A stretch of 10,736 nt of DNA from JABHCC01 sp034658635 (GTDB taxonomy: Bacteria > Bacteroidota > Bacteroidia > Bacteroidales > UBA12481): positions 1 through 10,736 of the forward strand of contig JAYEFL010000234.1 of the NCBI GenBank assembly GCA_034658635.1. The letters run 5' to 3'. Position 1 is the first letter of the stretch. Each line of letters opens with the position of its first letter. Positions 1 through 7,456 of the stretch are shown here, piece after piece. The position numbers and the translations under genes were made by a program. Below the pieces are notes generated by a model. That model was not told the DNA's origin. It saw nothing but the letters and a program-made list of their open reading frames with translations, and searched no databases.

Positions 1-127
1 ACCCGTGCCCTTAATCGGTATTGAGACTCCGAAGACTGTTTGCCTTGCGGCTTCCAGCCTCGTTATGAGGATGCGAAATCCAAACGATTGGTACAATTTC
101 CCGGGAGCTTCAACCAATAATGGCTTC
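1..127. other. IS66 flank with an unidentified open frame
   Basis: This is DNA outside the IS66 inverted repeat. On the plus strand, frame 2 stays open from base 2 through the IS boundary and stops inside the element at 155-157. Its pre-IS part contains residues such as MRMRNPNDWYNFPGASTNN. A minus-strand frame is open too, so coding direction is uncertain. I do not recognise the product. If it is a real gene, the IS66 insertion cut it at base 127. I could not find its continuation beyond the other IS end. Confidence 0.3.
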
Positions 128-152
128 GTATGCCAACGGCAAGGTACACCCT
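128..152 (+). repeat. IS66 terminal inverted repeat, tnpC side
   Basis: It begins GTATGCCAACGGCAAGG and pairs with the repeat at 2591-2615, differing at positions 4, 14, 15, 22 and 24 of 25. It lies 14 bases beyond the tnpC stop codon. Confidence 0.85.
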
Positions 153-166
153 GCTAAAAAATACGA

Positions 167-1711
167 TCAGGATTTCACAGGTTTTATTTCCGGATGACTT
201 TTTGCGAAGTTTGCTGGGAAAAGATTTTCGATCTCGCTCATCTTTGTATCTGGCAGGGTTACCATAACCCATTTGAGCCACTCATAAGGATTCACATTAT
301 TGATCTTGCAGGTTGCCATAAAGGTATAGATCATAGCCGATCGCTGCGCTGCCTCGTGGCTTCCGGCGAACAAGTAATTTCGTCGACCGATTGCTATTGG
401 ACGAATCGTTCCTTCGATTAAATTGTTATCAATTTTCCACTGGCCGTTTTCTGTATACCTGCAAAGTTCTTTCCAATTGCGTAAGGCATATTGTACGGCT
501 GTGCCCCAATCGCCTTTTGGGAGTATCTCCTGGAGATGTTCTTTGAGTCTCTTTTCTATTGCATCGAGTATCCTTACCGAAAAGCGTTGCCTTAATTCTT
601 TGATCTGATCGAAACTAAAATTATGATTACGGGCAATACGTTCGACCTGATACAGTTTCTGAATCGCCAGCATAATTTCTTTGGCATTTTCTGGTTCACC
701 TGCAAGACATTTTTCAACGTATCTTCGACAGTGCGCAAAACATCCAAGTTTTGTAATCTTTTTAGCCCAGTCAGGCTTATCCAGGAAATCATATCCTACG
801 TAAGCATCACATTGCACAGCTCCTTTGAAATCAGAAAGCAACTTCTTTGGAACCTTAGCTGCTCGGGATTTATCATACAGAAAAAAAGCAATTTTCCCAG
901 AAGGAGAATGACCTGCCCAAAAGTAGCCTTTGTGAGTACTTCCGGGCTTATCTTTGGTCAGAACCGGTATGGTGGTCTCGTCGACTTGTAAATAATCACC
1001 GCTAAGAGCCTTTTTAATCATAGCATCGTAAAGAACTACTTTTTTATCCAAAGAATTCGAAATCCAACCATTGATAGTAGATTCTGCAAGCTTAATACCC
1101 TGACGGGCCATGATTTTTTTTTGGCGATATATCGGCAAGTGGTCCATCCACTTCGAAATGATGATCTCAGTCAATAGGCCTTCACCTACATTACCACGGT
1201 GAACCGGAAGGTTCGGTAGGTCAGCAATAACAATACGCTTTCCATCAGGACTAAGATATTTTGGACGTACAATAACACGAACATAAAACTCAGCAGGCTT
1301 TTTTTCAAGAATCTCTGTGCGCTCTTCACCGATAATTTTCCAACCCTCCACATCTTCATCAGGGGTGATTACTTCTTCTACGCGAGGAAGATCTTCAGGC
1401 AATGGCGGACGCGGATGTGTTGATTTGGACTTTTTGCGGGTATATGTGATCTTCTCGGTTTGAACTTCTTGTTCTGCTTGGGGTATTTCGCCCAGGTCCA
1501 GCGTGAGTTGGTTGGGATCTACCCCCGTAAAACGTTCACTACTGGAACCAAAGAGCATTCTTTGAAGATTTGCCAGCTGTTGTTGGAGAATAAATAATTG
1601 TGATTTTAGTTCAATGCGCTCAGCTTTTATATCAGCGTTCTCTTTTTTGAGACTGATATTTTCTTCTCTGAGCTGAGCAAGTATATTAGTATTTTCTCCC
1701 TGTGTAATCAC
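167..1711 (-). CDS. tnpC: IS66-family transposase TnpC (DDE)
   Basis: This is the transposase of the element and would cut and join its ends. The 514-residue length is normal for the family. Residues 10-50 form a leucine-rich coiled coil (the leucine-zipper region of IS66 transposases). The following section, around residues 115-150, lacks the paired cysteines of the zinc-binding motif found in many IS66 proteins; I recall the same in Bacteroidota relatives. The DDE core is visible: D244 in QVDETT, D302 in CDAYVGYD and E433 in DNNLIEGTIRP. A GCFAHCRR motif lies at 323-330 and the IS66 C-terminal extension follows residue 475. The start is GTG at 1711, with no clear ribosome binding site; the frame has no upstream ATG before its stop at 1742-1744. 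No frameshift or internal stop is seen. Confidence 0.93.
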   Translation of the reverse strand: MITQGENTNILAQLREENISLKKENADIKAERIELKSQLFILQQQLANLQRMLFGSSSERFTGVDPNQLTLDLGEIPQAEQEVQTEKITYTRKKSKSTHPRPPLPEDLPRVEEVITPDEDVEGWKIIGEERTEILEKKPAEFYVRVIVRPKYLSPDGKRIVIADLPNLPVHRGNVGEGLLTEIIISKWMDHLPIYRQKKIMARQGIKLAESTINGWISNSLDKKVVLYDAMIKKALSGDYLQVDETTIPVLTKDKPGSTHKGYFWAGHSPSGKIAFFLYDKSRAAKVPKKLLSDFKGAVQCDAYVGYDFLDKPDWAKKITKLGCFAHCRRYVEKCLAGEPENAKEIMLAIQKLYQVERIARNHNFSFDQIKELRQRFSVRILDAIEKRLKEHLQEILPKGDWGTAVQYALRNWKELCRYTENGQWKIDNNLIEGTIRPIAIGRRNYLFAGSHEAAQRSAMIYTFMATCKINNVNPYEWLKWVMVTLPDTKMSEIENLFPANFAKSHPEIKPVKS

Positions 1712-1741
1712 ACCTAAAAATACGAATAATACTTCTGTGCA

Positions 1742-1770
1742 CTACCTGAAACTATTTGATTTTCAGGCAG
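1742..1770. other. Hairpin in the tnpB-tnpC gap
   Basis: CTACCTGAAA (1742-1751) pairs with TTTCAGGCAG (1761-1770) at nine of ten positions around a 9-nt loop. It sits in the 163-bp gap between tnpB and tnpC. No T-tract follows it on the minus strand, so it is not a convincing terminator. I see nothing else in this gap. Confidence 0.3.
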
Positions 1771-1874
1771 TATTTACAAACACGATGCATCAGGGATTGT
1801 TAATATAGCTGTAAAAAAATGCTTTTTACAATCTTGATCAATGATATAATCCAAAGCAGGTGGTTATTAACATT

Positions 1875-2252
1875 CTAAACCTGGCATTGTTGATATACAC
1901 CCACTTTTTTTGAAAATCGTTTTCTACGCTGAATTTGTTGAACCGATATTCCCTCTATGATCATCGCCAGTTCTGCCCATGTTAATCGATAACTGTTTCC
2001 TTTCTTTTCCCAGGCAGGGAGTTCAAAGGTGCCAGCTTCAAGGCGTTTATAATATAATACGAACCCTGTCTCTTCCCAGCGCAAGAGCTTGGTTTTGTCA
2101 CGTCGCCGGTTTATAAATATAAAAACCTCACCCGATGCGGGGTTGCGATGGAGCTGGCCACGAACCAAGCCACTTAATCCATTTATGCCCAAACGCATGT
2201 CAGTGGGCTGATGGCGCAGATAATACGAGTTGGTACAAGTTAATGCAAACAT
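1875..2252 (-). CDS. tnpB: IS66 accessory protein TnpB (Orf2)
   Basis: This 125-residue protein is the second IS66 gene. The family is required for efficient transposition, but its biochemical role is poorly known. Three family blocks are plain: TDMRLGINGLSGLV (17-30), GEVFIFINRRRDKTKLLRWE (41-60) and GFVLYYKRLEAGTFE (63-77). The length is close to the usual 115-120 residues. Its ATG lies three bases after the tnpA stop (TAA GCT ATG), so it is almost certainly translated from the same message. No defects are visible. Confidence 0.92.
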   Translation of the reverse strand: MFALTCTNSYYLRHQPTDMRLGINGLSGLVRGQLHRNPASGEVFIFINRRRDKTKLLRWEETGFVLYYKRLEAGTFELPAWEKKGNSYRLTWAELAMIIEGISVQQIQRRKRFSKKVGVYQQCQV

Positions 2253-2255
2253 AGC

Positions 2256-2546
2256 TTATACAATAGATAATATAGATCTGGCTGCTGAGAGCGAATCATT
2301 ACCTGAGAGAATTATCCTGATGCCGTCAGGAAAACTAATCTCAATCTTTTGATCCGGAGAAGAAATCAGAACCTGATCTTGCTCTGGATCTTTTGTGCTG
2401 GGAATCGTAACTGGTATAAACTCATGTGAGTCTGCTGTCGGGTTTTTAAAACCAAAACGACTTTGACGTTTAGTAATTACTTGCGCCCTTACTTTTCGAC
2501 TGAGTATTTGATGAAAAACCGGGTTTCTGTGTGGATGAAGTTTCAT
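2256..2546 (-). CDS. tnpA: IS66 accessory protein TnpA (Orf1)
   Basis: This 96-residue protein is in the position of IS66 Orf1, first after the inverted repeat. Its C-terminal half, with the pattern IEISFPDGIRIILSGNDS, is the typical end of this family, which closes with a hydrophobic-plus-gly motif before tnpB. The N-terminal helix-turn-helix usually present in TnpA is not obvious; only a short basic stretch (residues 17-28, rich in K and R) is visible. The frame continues open upstream of the ATG for 11 codons to a stop at 2580-2582, so a slightly longer product from a non-ATG start is possible. A purine-rich GGGAAAG lies about 10 bases before the ATG and could bind the ribosome. Confidence 0.75.
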   Translation of the reverse strand: MKLHPHRNPVFHQILSRKVRAQVITKRQSRFGFKNPTADSHEFIPVTIPSTKDPEQDQVLISSPDQKIEISFPDGIRIILSGNDSLSAARSILSIV

Positions 2547-2590
2547 AATAAATCTTTCCCGGAAAAGTAATGCTTCATCCTAAATCAGGC

Positions 2591-2615
2591 AAGATGTACC
2601 AGGCCGTTGGCTTAC
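2591..2615 (-). repeat. IS66 terminal inverted repeat, tnpA side
   Basis: Read on the minus strand it begins GTAAGCCAACGGCCTGG, the better match to the family's GTAA tip. It lies 44 bases upstream of the tnpA ATG. Confidence 0.85.
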
Positions 2616-2628
2616 TTTTGGCTTACAT
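2607..2628. repeat. 11-bp tandem duplication across the IS66 tip
   Basis: TTGGCTTAC occurs at 2607-2615 (the IS tip) and again at 2618-2626 just outside, giving two imperfect 11-bp units. The other IS end has no such outer copy. It leaves some doubt about the exact right boundary (2615 or 2626), but only 2615 keeps the two inverted repeats in register. Confidence 0.6.
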
Positions 2629-2647
2629 TTATTATCAGAACTTAACA

Positions 2648-2725
2648 ATGAAAACAAAACTATCACATATCAGGATAATTGGCCGTGTAATAATAAGTAA
2701 TAGTAAAAATATTAAAGCAAAATGA
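2648..2725 (+). CDS. 25-codon ORF overlapping the propeller start
   Basis: An ATG at 2648 opens a 25-codon frame beginning MKTKLSHIRIIGRV. Its TGA stop (2723-2725) overlaps the ATG of the next gene (2722-2724) as ATGA. The peptide is basic and has no domain I recognise. In Bacteroidota, PF17170 propeller genes are sometimes preceded by a small NVEALA-type peptide gene, but this sequence does not look like one. It could be a leader peptide that couples translation, the remnant of a gene damaged by the IS66 insertion 33 bases upstream, or chance. Confidence 0.22.
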   Translation: MKTKLSHIRIIGRVIISNSKNIKAK

Positions 2726-3960
2726 AAGAAAACCATATACTCAGATTAATAGGATTAAAAAGTAAAGTAAACCGTTTTTGTATTGTGATTCTATTTTCCA
2801 CTGTTATTGTTGCATTTAGTATGTCTTTCTCATTATCTGCGCAGAACAAACAATTATTTTTCGACATTGAAACAGCCTTGGCTAACAAGAAGGATTTGAA
2901 ATGCAGTGACTTTATTGACAGAATAGATTATATACCTCTTGAAACATCTGACAAATGTTTATTAGGAAAAATTTCGTCAGTTTTGTACCATGTTGATTTT
3001 TTTCTTATATCATCTAAGGATCAGCCAGTCATGCAGTTCGATACGAGCGGGAAATTCATTCGCGAAATAGGAAAAATTGGGAGAGGCCCCGGGGAGTATG
3101 TTCGAGCTGGGCGAGTGTTTATTGACGATAATCTAAGCGAAATTATCGTGATTGATATAAGGACAAGAAAACTATTGAGATACAGTTATTCTGGAGTTTT
3201 CTTAGGTTGGAGGTCATTTCCACATCATTATGCCCAATTGTGGTACTTATCTGCAAATAGAATTGTCGGAATTATTCCTAGACAACAAGAGAGCGATAAT
3301 GTCCTATTCAGGTCCTTCCTTGTTGATTCTTCTAATGCAGTCAAACCTTTAATAATAGATGATTCTAAACTTGAGTTTGGTCCTGAATCAATTCAAGAGT
3401 TTTTTAGCTGTTTTAAGTTTGGAAAATCGTGGCTATTCTATCCTCCAAAGTCAGACACCATCTATTTTGTTGAAGGGCAGTCCCTAAAACCAAAAGCAAT
3501 CCTGATGAGGGGATCATTAAAAATGCCAAATAGTTATTATAAAGACAGGGCTACTTTCAACACCTACAAAGACAAATATATCCCGTTTATATATCTTTTG
3601 CCACATTCTTCATCAAAAATCAGCATAATTGCTGATTATAATGGCAAAACGGAAGTTGGTTTTTTGGATCTTAATGCTGGTGATTTATATTTCATAGATA
3701 GTACTGACGGTGAAGTTGGAGAAGTTGGCATCATAAATGATATCGATGGGGGCCCCAATTATCTGCCTTACACACACTTTAATGATGGAATTGCTTGTAA
3801 CGCACTTAATACGTTGGATTTAAAAGAATTATACAATGACGGGTATTTTTCAGGTAGAAATGCGAAAAGTTTGATTAAGAAGAGACAATTTATGGAGTTA
3901 TTAGACACGATATCAGAAACTGACAATCCTGTAATTATGAAGATTGTTTTATTTGAATGA
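2722..3960 (+). CDS. Secreted six-bladed beta-propeller protein (PF17170 type)
   Basis: This 412-residue protein resembles the Bacteroidota six-bladed beta-propeller family, which is exported and of unknown function. A hydrophobic segment at about 19-36, ending FSLSAQ, looks like a signal peptide with a type I cleavage site near residue 40. There is no lipobox cysteine after it. Family hallmarks are IDYIPLET (68-75), the blade motif GKIGRGPGEY (117-126) and the ending DNPVIMKIVLFE. Length and C-terminus look complete. The ATG at 2722 is preceded by AT-rich DNA with no strong Shine-Dalgarno sequence. The gene is clearly more AT-rich than the opposing operon and lies between an IS66 element and an IS21 relic, so acquisition by transfer, or separation from its old neighbours, is possible. 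No partner gene of the same kind is adjacent. Confidence 0.8.
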   Translation: MKENHILRLIGLKSKVNRFCIVILFSTVIVAFSMSFSLSAQNKQLFFDIETALANKKDLKCSDFIDRIDYIPLETSDKCLLGKISSVLYHVDFFLISSKDQPVMQFDTSGKFIREIGKIGRGPGEYVRAGRVFIDDNLSEIIVIDIRTRKLLRYSYSGVFLGWRSFPHHYAQLWYLSANRIVGIIPRQQESDNVLFRSFLVDSSNAVKPLIIDDSKLEFGPESIQEFFSCFKFGKSWLFYPPKSDTIYFVEGQSLKPKAILMRGSLKMPNSYYKDRATFNTYKDKYIPFIYLLPHSSSKISIIADYNGKTEVGFLDLNAGDLYFIDSTDGEVGEVGIINDIDGGPNYLPYTHFNDGIACNALNTLDLKELYNDGYFSGRNAKSLIKKRQFMELLDTISETDNPVIMKIVLFE

Positions 3961-4007
3961 TATTCAGCAAAGCGGACACTTTTCTCCAAAATTATTTCTG
4001 TATAGAT

Positions 4008-4109
4008 CTAAAAGATTTTTTGTTCATTTTCCAAAAAAATTCTCATTGATGGACCCTCGAGATCGATCCTGAAAGATCCGTGTACCAGCCGATCCAAAAT
4101 AGCATCAGC
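4008..4109 (-). pseudogene. istB: C-terminal remnant of an IS21-family istB
   Basis: A minus-strand frame from 4109 to a TAG at 4008-4010 reads ADAILDRLVHGSFRIDLEGP followed by SMR. This closely matches the end of IS21 IstB ATPases, where the family pattern is ADAI(L/M)DRLVH...RI.L.G.SMR. The frame is blocked upstream by a TAA at 4122-4124 and nothing of the AAA+ core remains, so it is a relic. Sequence beyond it (3961-3985, AGCGGACACTTTT) resembles an IS21 end, and the junction falls at or just after the stop codon of the propeller gene. The remnant lies in the 237-bp gap between convergent genes; the rest of that gap (4139-4197) shows nothing recognisable. Confidence 0.65.
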
Positions 4110-4138
4110 ATTATGCGAATGTTAACATAATGCTGATG
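4103..4138 (-). terminator. Perfect 13-bp hairpin, possible operon terminator
   Basis: CATCAGCATTATG (4103-4115) is an exact inverted copy of 4126-4138, with a 10-nt loop. For minus-strand transcripts leaving the permease gene it lies about 60 bases after the stop and is followed by CTATTTT. The short T-run and AT-rich stem make it a weak intrinsic terminator at best. One arm is part of the istB relic. It has no T-run in the other direction. Confidence 0.45.
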
Positions 4139-4197
4139 ACTTGTCAAGGCTGAGCAGGTGTTCAATGATTACATCGCAGATGGACGAATGACGTTTT

Positions 4198-7100
4198 CTA
4201 TTCATTCTTTAAAACTACTGCCAAATTCTCTTTTCTAAAGGAGAAACCGGCAAAAATTGAGATCCAGATTAGTCCGTTCAGGATGATTAATGCAATTAAT
4301 CCAATTAATGATAAAACCTGTACTTCAGCCCCCGGGCTGATTAATCCTGGGAAAACTGCTGTCAGGGCTGATATTGATCCTATCAGAATTCCCAAAATCA
4401 TTAATCCGGAGAATTCAATCAATATTCCTGTGAAGATCTTTTGTCGAGGGATTCCGATGGCTCTTTGAAGAGCAATTTCCTGTTGGCGTTCCTGAACACT
4501 TCGGGCCAGAACTATCCCCAATCCGAGAGTACCAATTAGCAAGCCTAATGCTCCCAGTAATAAAAATATTGATAGGTAGGTGTTCTCAACTGAACTGAAC
4601 TCTGCTAATCGTTCTGGTGTAAATTGCAGATTTAGGCCAAAATCTCTTAGTCCTGAATTTAATTCATTTGCTATTTCCTCCCGGATAGCGGGATCACCTT
4701 CGACCAGAATAATATTGGAGCCACTTGAGCTGGGGTAATGACTGATAAAATGATCTTCAGATATTATGAGATTGCCCTGGAAGATTGAACTGACAAGACC
4801 CCCAATTAGTACAATACCATACTCCTCCCCTAACTGATCGGTGTACCACAATGTATCGCCAACAGATTTCATTAAACTCCACTGAATTATGGTTTGATCT
4901 GCAATCCCGGGTATAATATTCCCTTCTAATTTCTGATCCAATGATCCCCAGGGATTCTTTTCATCCAGATATGATGTTTTCGTTGCAAAACTGAATCTGC
5001 CCGATAAGAGCTCAGGATTAATACCCAGTAAGCGGGGATGAGAAATTGCATGCAGATTCAGGCAACTGGCATCATCTCCATCAGCTACTCTCACCTGTAC
5101 AAACTCCTTTGATTGATCCAGGGAATAACTTCTTTGGGTTTTCTGGTCATTTAAATCCTTTAATACTGGCACCGTTGTCTCTGCAAAAAAGAGAAAACCA
5201 CCGGTTCCGCTTTCCTTGCTTATTTCTGTACCAAAGGGATTCTTACGATTGGCACCAACTGTAACAATCAGAAAGGTTCCGAGTGCCAGGAGTAGAATAA
5301 TGGAAAAGCTTCGTCCCCGGTTTCTTATGGCATTCTTCCAGGCCAGTCTCCAGATATTCGTTTTATGTGAAGATGACTTATCAAGATGGTAAAATAGCAG
5401 ATCCGTTGCCAGACTTAATGAAAGCAGTAGCAATCCTCCCGCCATAAAAAAACTGGTTGGATCGTAGGATTTATTCTGCAATACCTGCCAAATCAAGAGC
5501 ATAATTGCGATGATTCCTGAAAGAATAGCAATATAGCTTTCAAGATTTTTGAACCTTTTTGTCAAGGATCCGGATCTACCCTTTTTCAATTGTGCAAGCT
5601 GTTTATTCAGAAGTGTATTAACAGCAAAAAACAATCCCGTTACTCCAATGAAAATACTTATCCCATAGCCCAATGCCAGGGTTCCCGGATTCAAACGCAG
5701 GCTAATTACATCTGTCCTGATAATATCCTGCCAGATCCCGTTTAGTCCGGCAAAAATAAGCTCATTATAGCCCCATGTCAACAGTAAACCCAGCAATCCG
5801 CCCACTAAGGATATTAGTCCGATTTCAGCCAATAAACTCCCCCGTATAAAGCTTTTGGTCAGACCTATTGACCGCATTATTCCAACTTGCTCTACCCGAC
5901 TCTGGATCGTCAGATTATACAGTAAAAGACTAAGAATAACTCCGGCCAGCAGAACAAAAAAGCTCAATCCGAGAAATAACTCACCAAAATCCACTCCTTC
6001 CAAAGCTGCTCTCTGGCCTGATTCACGGGCATCAAGCACCACAAATCCCAGTTTTCTGATCTGAAAATCCTGCCTGAATTTCTCTTGGAATGTCTTCTCT
6101 GTAAAGTCAGTTCCTTTATATCGAACTGCTGTGAGGGAGCCAAAACGATTAGACCAAAGTTCGTTCGCGGTTGACAGGGTCACAAAAGCTTTCGGACTAC
6201 CCTTCCATTCATCCCAGTAGTCTTCATCTTTATCCCTGATAGATTCCAGATCGATTGGCACTCCTGTTTCCCAGTCGCGGCAATTTCCAGCATCAGATAA
6301 ACCCGGCAAATCCGGTGTCAGGCTCGGGTCGGCAAAACGCCCTATCATGGCTTCAACACTTTTTATACTGAAACTAACATCCTTCACAGTAAGGCGTCGT
6401 AATGGTCCAACCTCATAGTAAGTTATGGTCAAACTGTCACCAGCCCGAACCTTGAGATCATCTGCCAACCATTGGTTTATGACCACCTCTTCTCGTCCGC
6501 ATTCATCATCCGACAGGGTAGAAATAAAAGAATACGGGGTGGTAACATTATTGGCCTCAATCTTATTGACAAAGTAAGTTATAATAGGGTCTGTTGACCA
6601 CTGAGCACTAAGCAATTGATCTACAAGAACATCATCCAGAAACACGCGATCAGAGGTGATTTCCCACTCTTGTTCATTGAGTGTTTCTTTTATTTCCAAA
6701 CCCAGATCTCCTAGTTCCCAGGAATTTTGAAGACTCTCTTCAATTTGTTCAGTTTCTAATCCTGATCCGGCGATGAGAATAGTGTTTACCTGGCCGTTCA
6801 GTTCCATCAACTGATCGAGGCGAGATAAAGAAATGAATGCGTTGAAAGGAGCAGTTTGTGAGTTGTGAAGGCTAAACCTTGCCATTTGGTTCTGGTCGGC
6901 AATAGCCTTAACCGTCAAACGCAGAGACATGCTGATCTCCTCATCTGAAACAAAAGGGGCATTTAAAGGAATCAGGCTGGCTTTTCTGATTCTGAAGAGT
7001 ACAGGCTCGCCTATCTTCAGGTCAAGTCGTTTAGCCAGATTTTCTGAAATAATTACTTCATCATCGCCTATCCCGGCAAACCAATTTTCTAAGCCAAAAA

Positions 7101-7452
7101 CCTTATCGGTATAATCATTTACACCTAAAACCTGAACTTTGGGCAGACGTTTTTGTCCGCCATCAACAACAGCACTACCCTCTAGCAATAAGACCGGAGC
7201 AACTGCAGCATTGAGATCTTTCTCCATGCGGAAGGCCAGTTGGCTGGTAAAGAACCTGTCGCCTGCATTCAGGGTATGAGTCATCTCACCCAATCGCAAA
7301 TCAACTAATCGCTGCAGGCTGTATTGCATACTGTCTCCAACCACCAGGGCACCTGTCAGAATAGCTGTGCTAACCGCCACTCCGATTCCTACGGCCAGAT
7401 TTTTGCGCCAGTAATAGACAAAGCTTTTAAGAATCAGTTTTATGCGATTCAT
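4198..7452 (-). CDS. ABC transporter permease, double FtsX/MacB type
   Basis: This is the membrane subunit of a type VII ABC system, about 1084 residues. Residue numbers below count from an upstream in-frame TTG at 7473. The segment at 26-46 is the first membrane helix, followed by a large periplasmic domain (47-498). Helices at about 499-523, 545-567 and 598-620 form the first FtsX domain, with the coupling motif VEQVGIMRSIGLTK. Helices at 645-663, 675-694 and 722-740 follow, then a second periplasmic domain (741-966). The second FtsX domain (967-1078) has the matching motif RQQEIALQRAIGIPRQ. Ten helices in a 4+2+4 arrangement resemble YbbP, but the protein is longer than that family's roughly 800 residues. 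I prefer the ATG at 7452, four bases after the ATPase stop, over the TTG, which would overlap the ATPase gene by 17 bases. Substrate is unknown; such systems often move or release lipids, lipoproteins or peptides. Confidence 0.88.
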   Translation of the reverse strand: MNRIKLILKSFVYYWRKNLAVGIGVAVSTAILTGALVVGDSMQYSLQRLVDLRLGEMTHTLNAGDRFFTSQLAFRMEKDLNAAVAPVLLLEGSAVVDGGQKRLPKVQVLGVNDYTDKVFGLENWFAGIGDDEVIISENLAKRLDLKIGEPVLFRIRKASLIPLNAPFVSDEEISMSLRLTVKAIADQNQMARFSLHNSQTAPFNAFISLSRLDQLMELNGQVNTILIAGSGLETEQIEESLQNSWELGDLGLEIKETLNEQEWEITSDRVFLDDVLVDQLLSAQWSTDPIITYFVNKIEANNVTTPYSFISTLSDDECGREEVVINQWLADDLKVRAGDSLTITYYEVGPLRRLTVKDVSFSIKSVEAMIGRFADPSLTPDLPGLSDAGNCRDWETGVPIDLESIRDKDEDYWDEWKGSPKAFVTLSTANELWSNRFGSLTAVRYKGTDFTEKTFQEKFRQDFQIRKLGFVVLDARESGQRAALEGVDFGELFLGLSFFVLLAGVILSLLLYNLTIQSRVEQVGIMRSIGLTKSFIRGSLLAEIGLISLVGGLLGLLLTWGYNELIFAGLNGIWQDIIRTDVISLRLNPGTLALGYGISIFIGVTGLFFAVNTLLNKQLAQLKKGRSGSLTKRFKNLESYIAILSGIIAIMLLIWQVLQNKSYDPTSFFMAGGLLLLSLSLATDLLFYHLDKSSSHKTNIWRLAWKNAIRNRGRSFSIILLLALGTFLIVTVGANRKNPFGTEISKESGTGGFLFFAETTVPVLKDLNDQKTQRSYSLDQSKEFVQVRVADGDDASCLNLHAISHPRLLGINPELLSGRFSFATKTSYLDEKNPWGSLDQKLEGNIIPGIADQTIIQWSLMKSVGDTLWYTDQLGEEYGIVLIGGLVSSIFQGNLIISEDHFISHYPSSSGSNIILVEGDPAIREEIANELNSGLRDFGLNLQFTPERLAEFSSVENTYLSIFLLLGALGLLIGTLGLGIVLARSVQERQQEIALQRAIGIPRQKIFTGILIEFSGLMILGILIGSISALTAVFPGLISPGAEVQVLSLIGLIALIILNGLIWISIFAGFSFRKENLAVVLKNE

Positions 7453-7456
7453 GGAT

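Larger units (their letters stand above)
128..2615 (-). mobile_element. IS66-family insertion sequence, apparently complete
   Basis: The element is about 2.49 kb, normal for IS66. It carries the usual tnpA-tnpB-tnpC order, all on the minus strand. Its ends are inverted repeats matching at 20 of 25 positions (128-152 against the complement of 2591-2615), each starting GTA as expected for this family. The usual 8-bp target duplication is not visible: the flanks are ATGGCTTC (120-127) and TTTTGGCT (2616-2623), which share only an offset TGGCTT. This suggests rearrangement or decay after insertion, or a boundary call that is off by a few bases. All three genes are open, so the element may still be active. 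Confidence 0.88.

Noticed and set aside
623..991. Plus-strand ORF inside the tnpC region
   Set aside because: It is antisense to a clearly conserved transposase and shows no recognisable protein features.
2616..2721. Promoter for the propeller gene
   Set aside because: I could not find a convincing pair of Bacteroidota promoter elements; the AT-rich sequence gives only weak matches.
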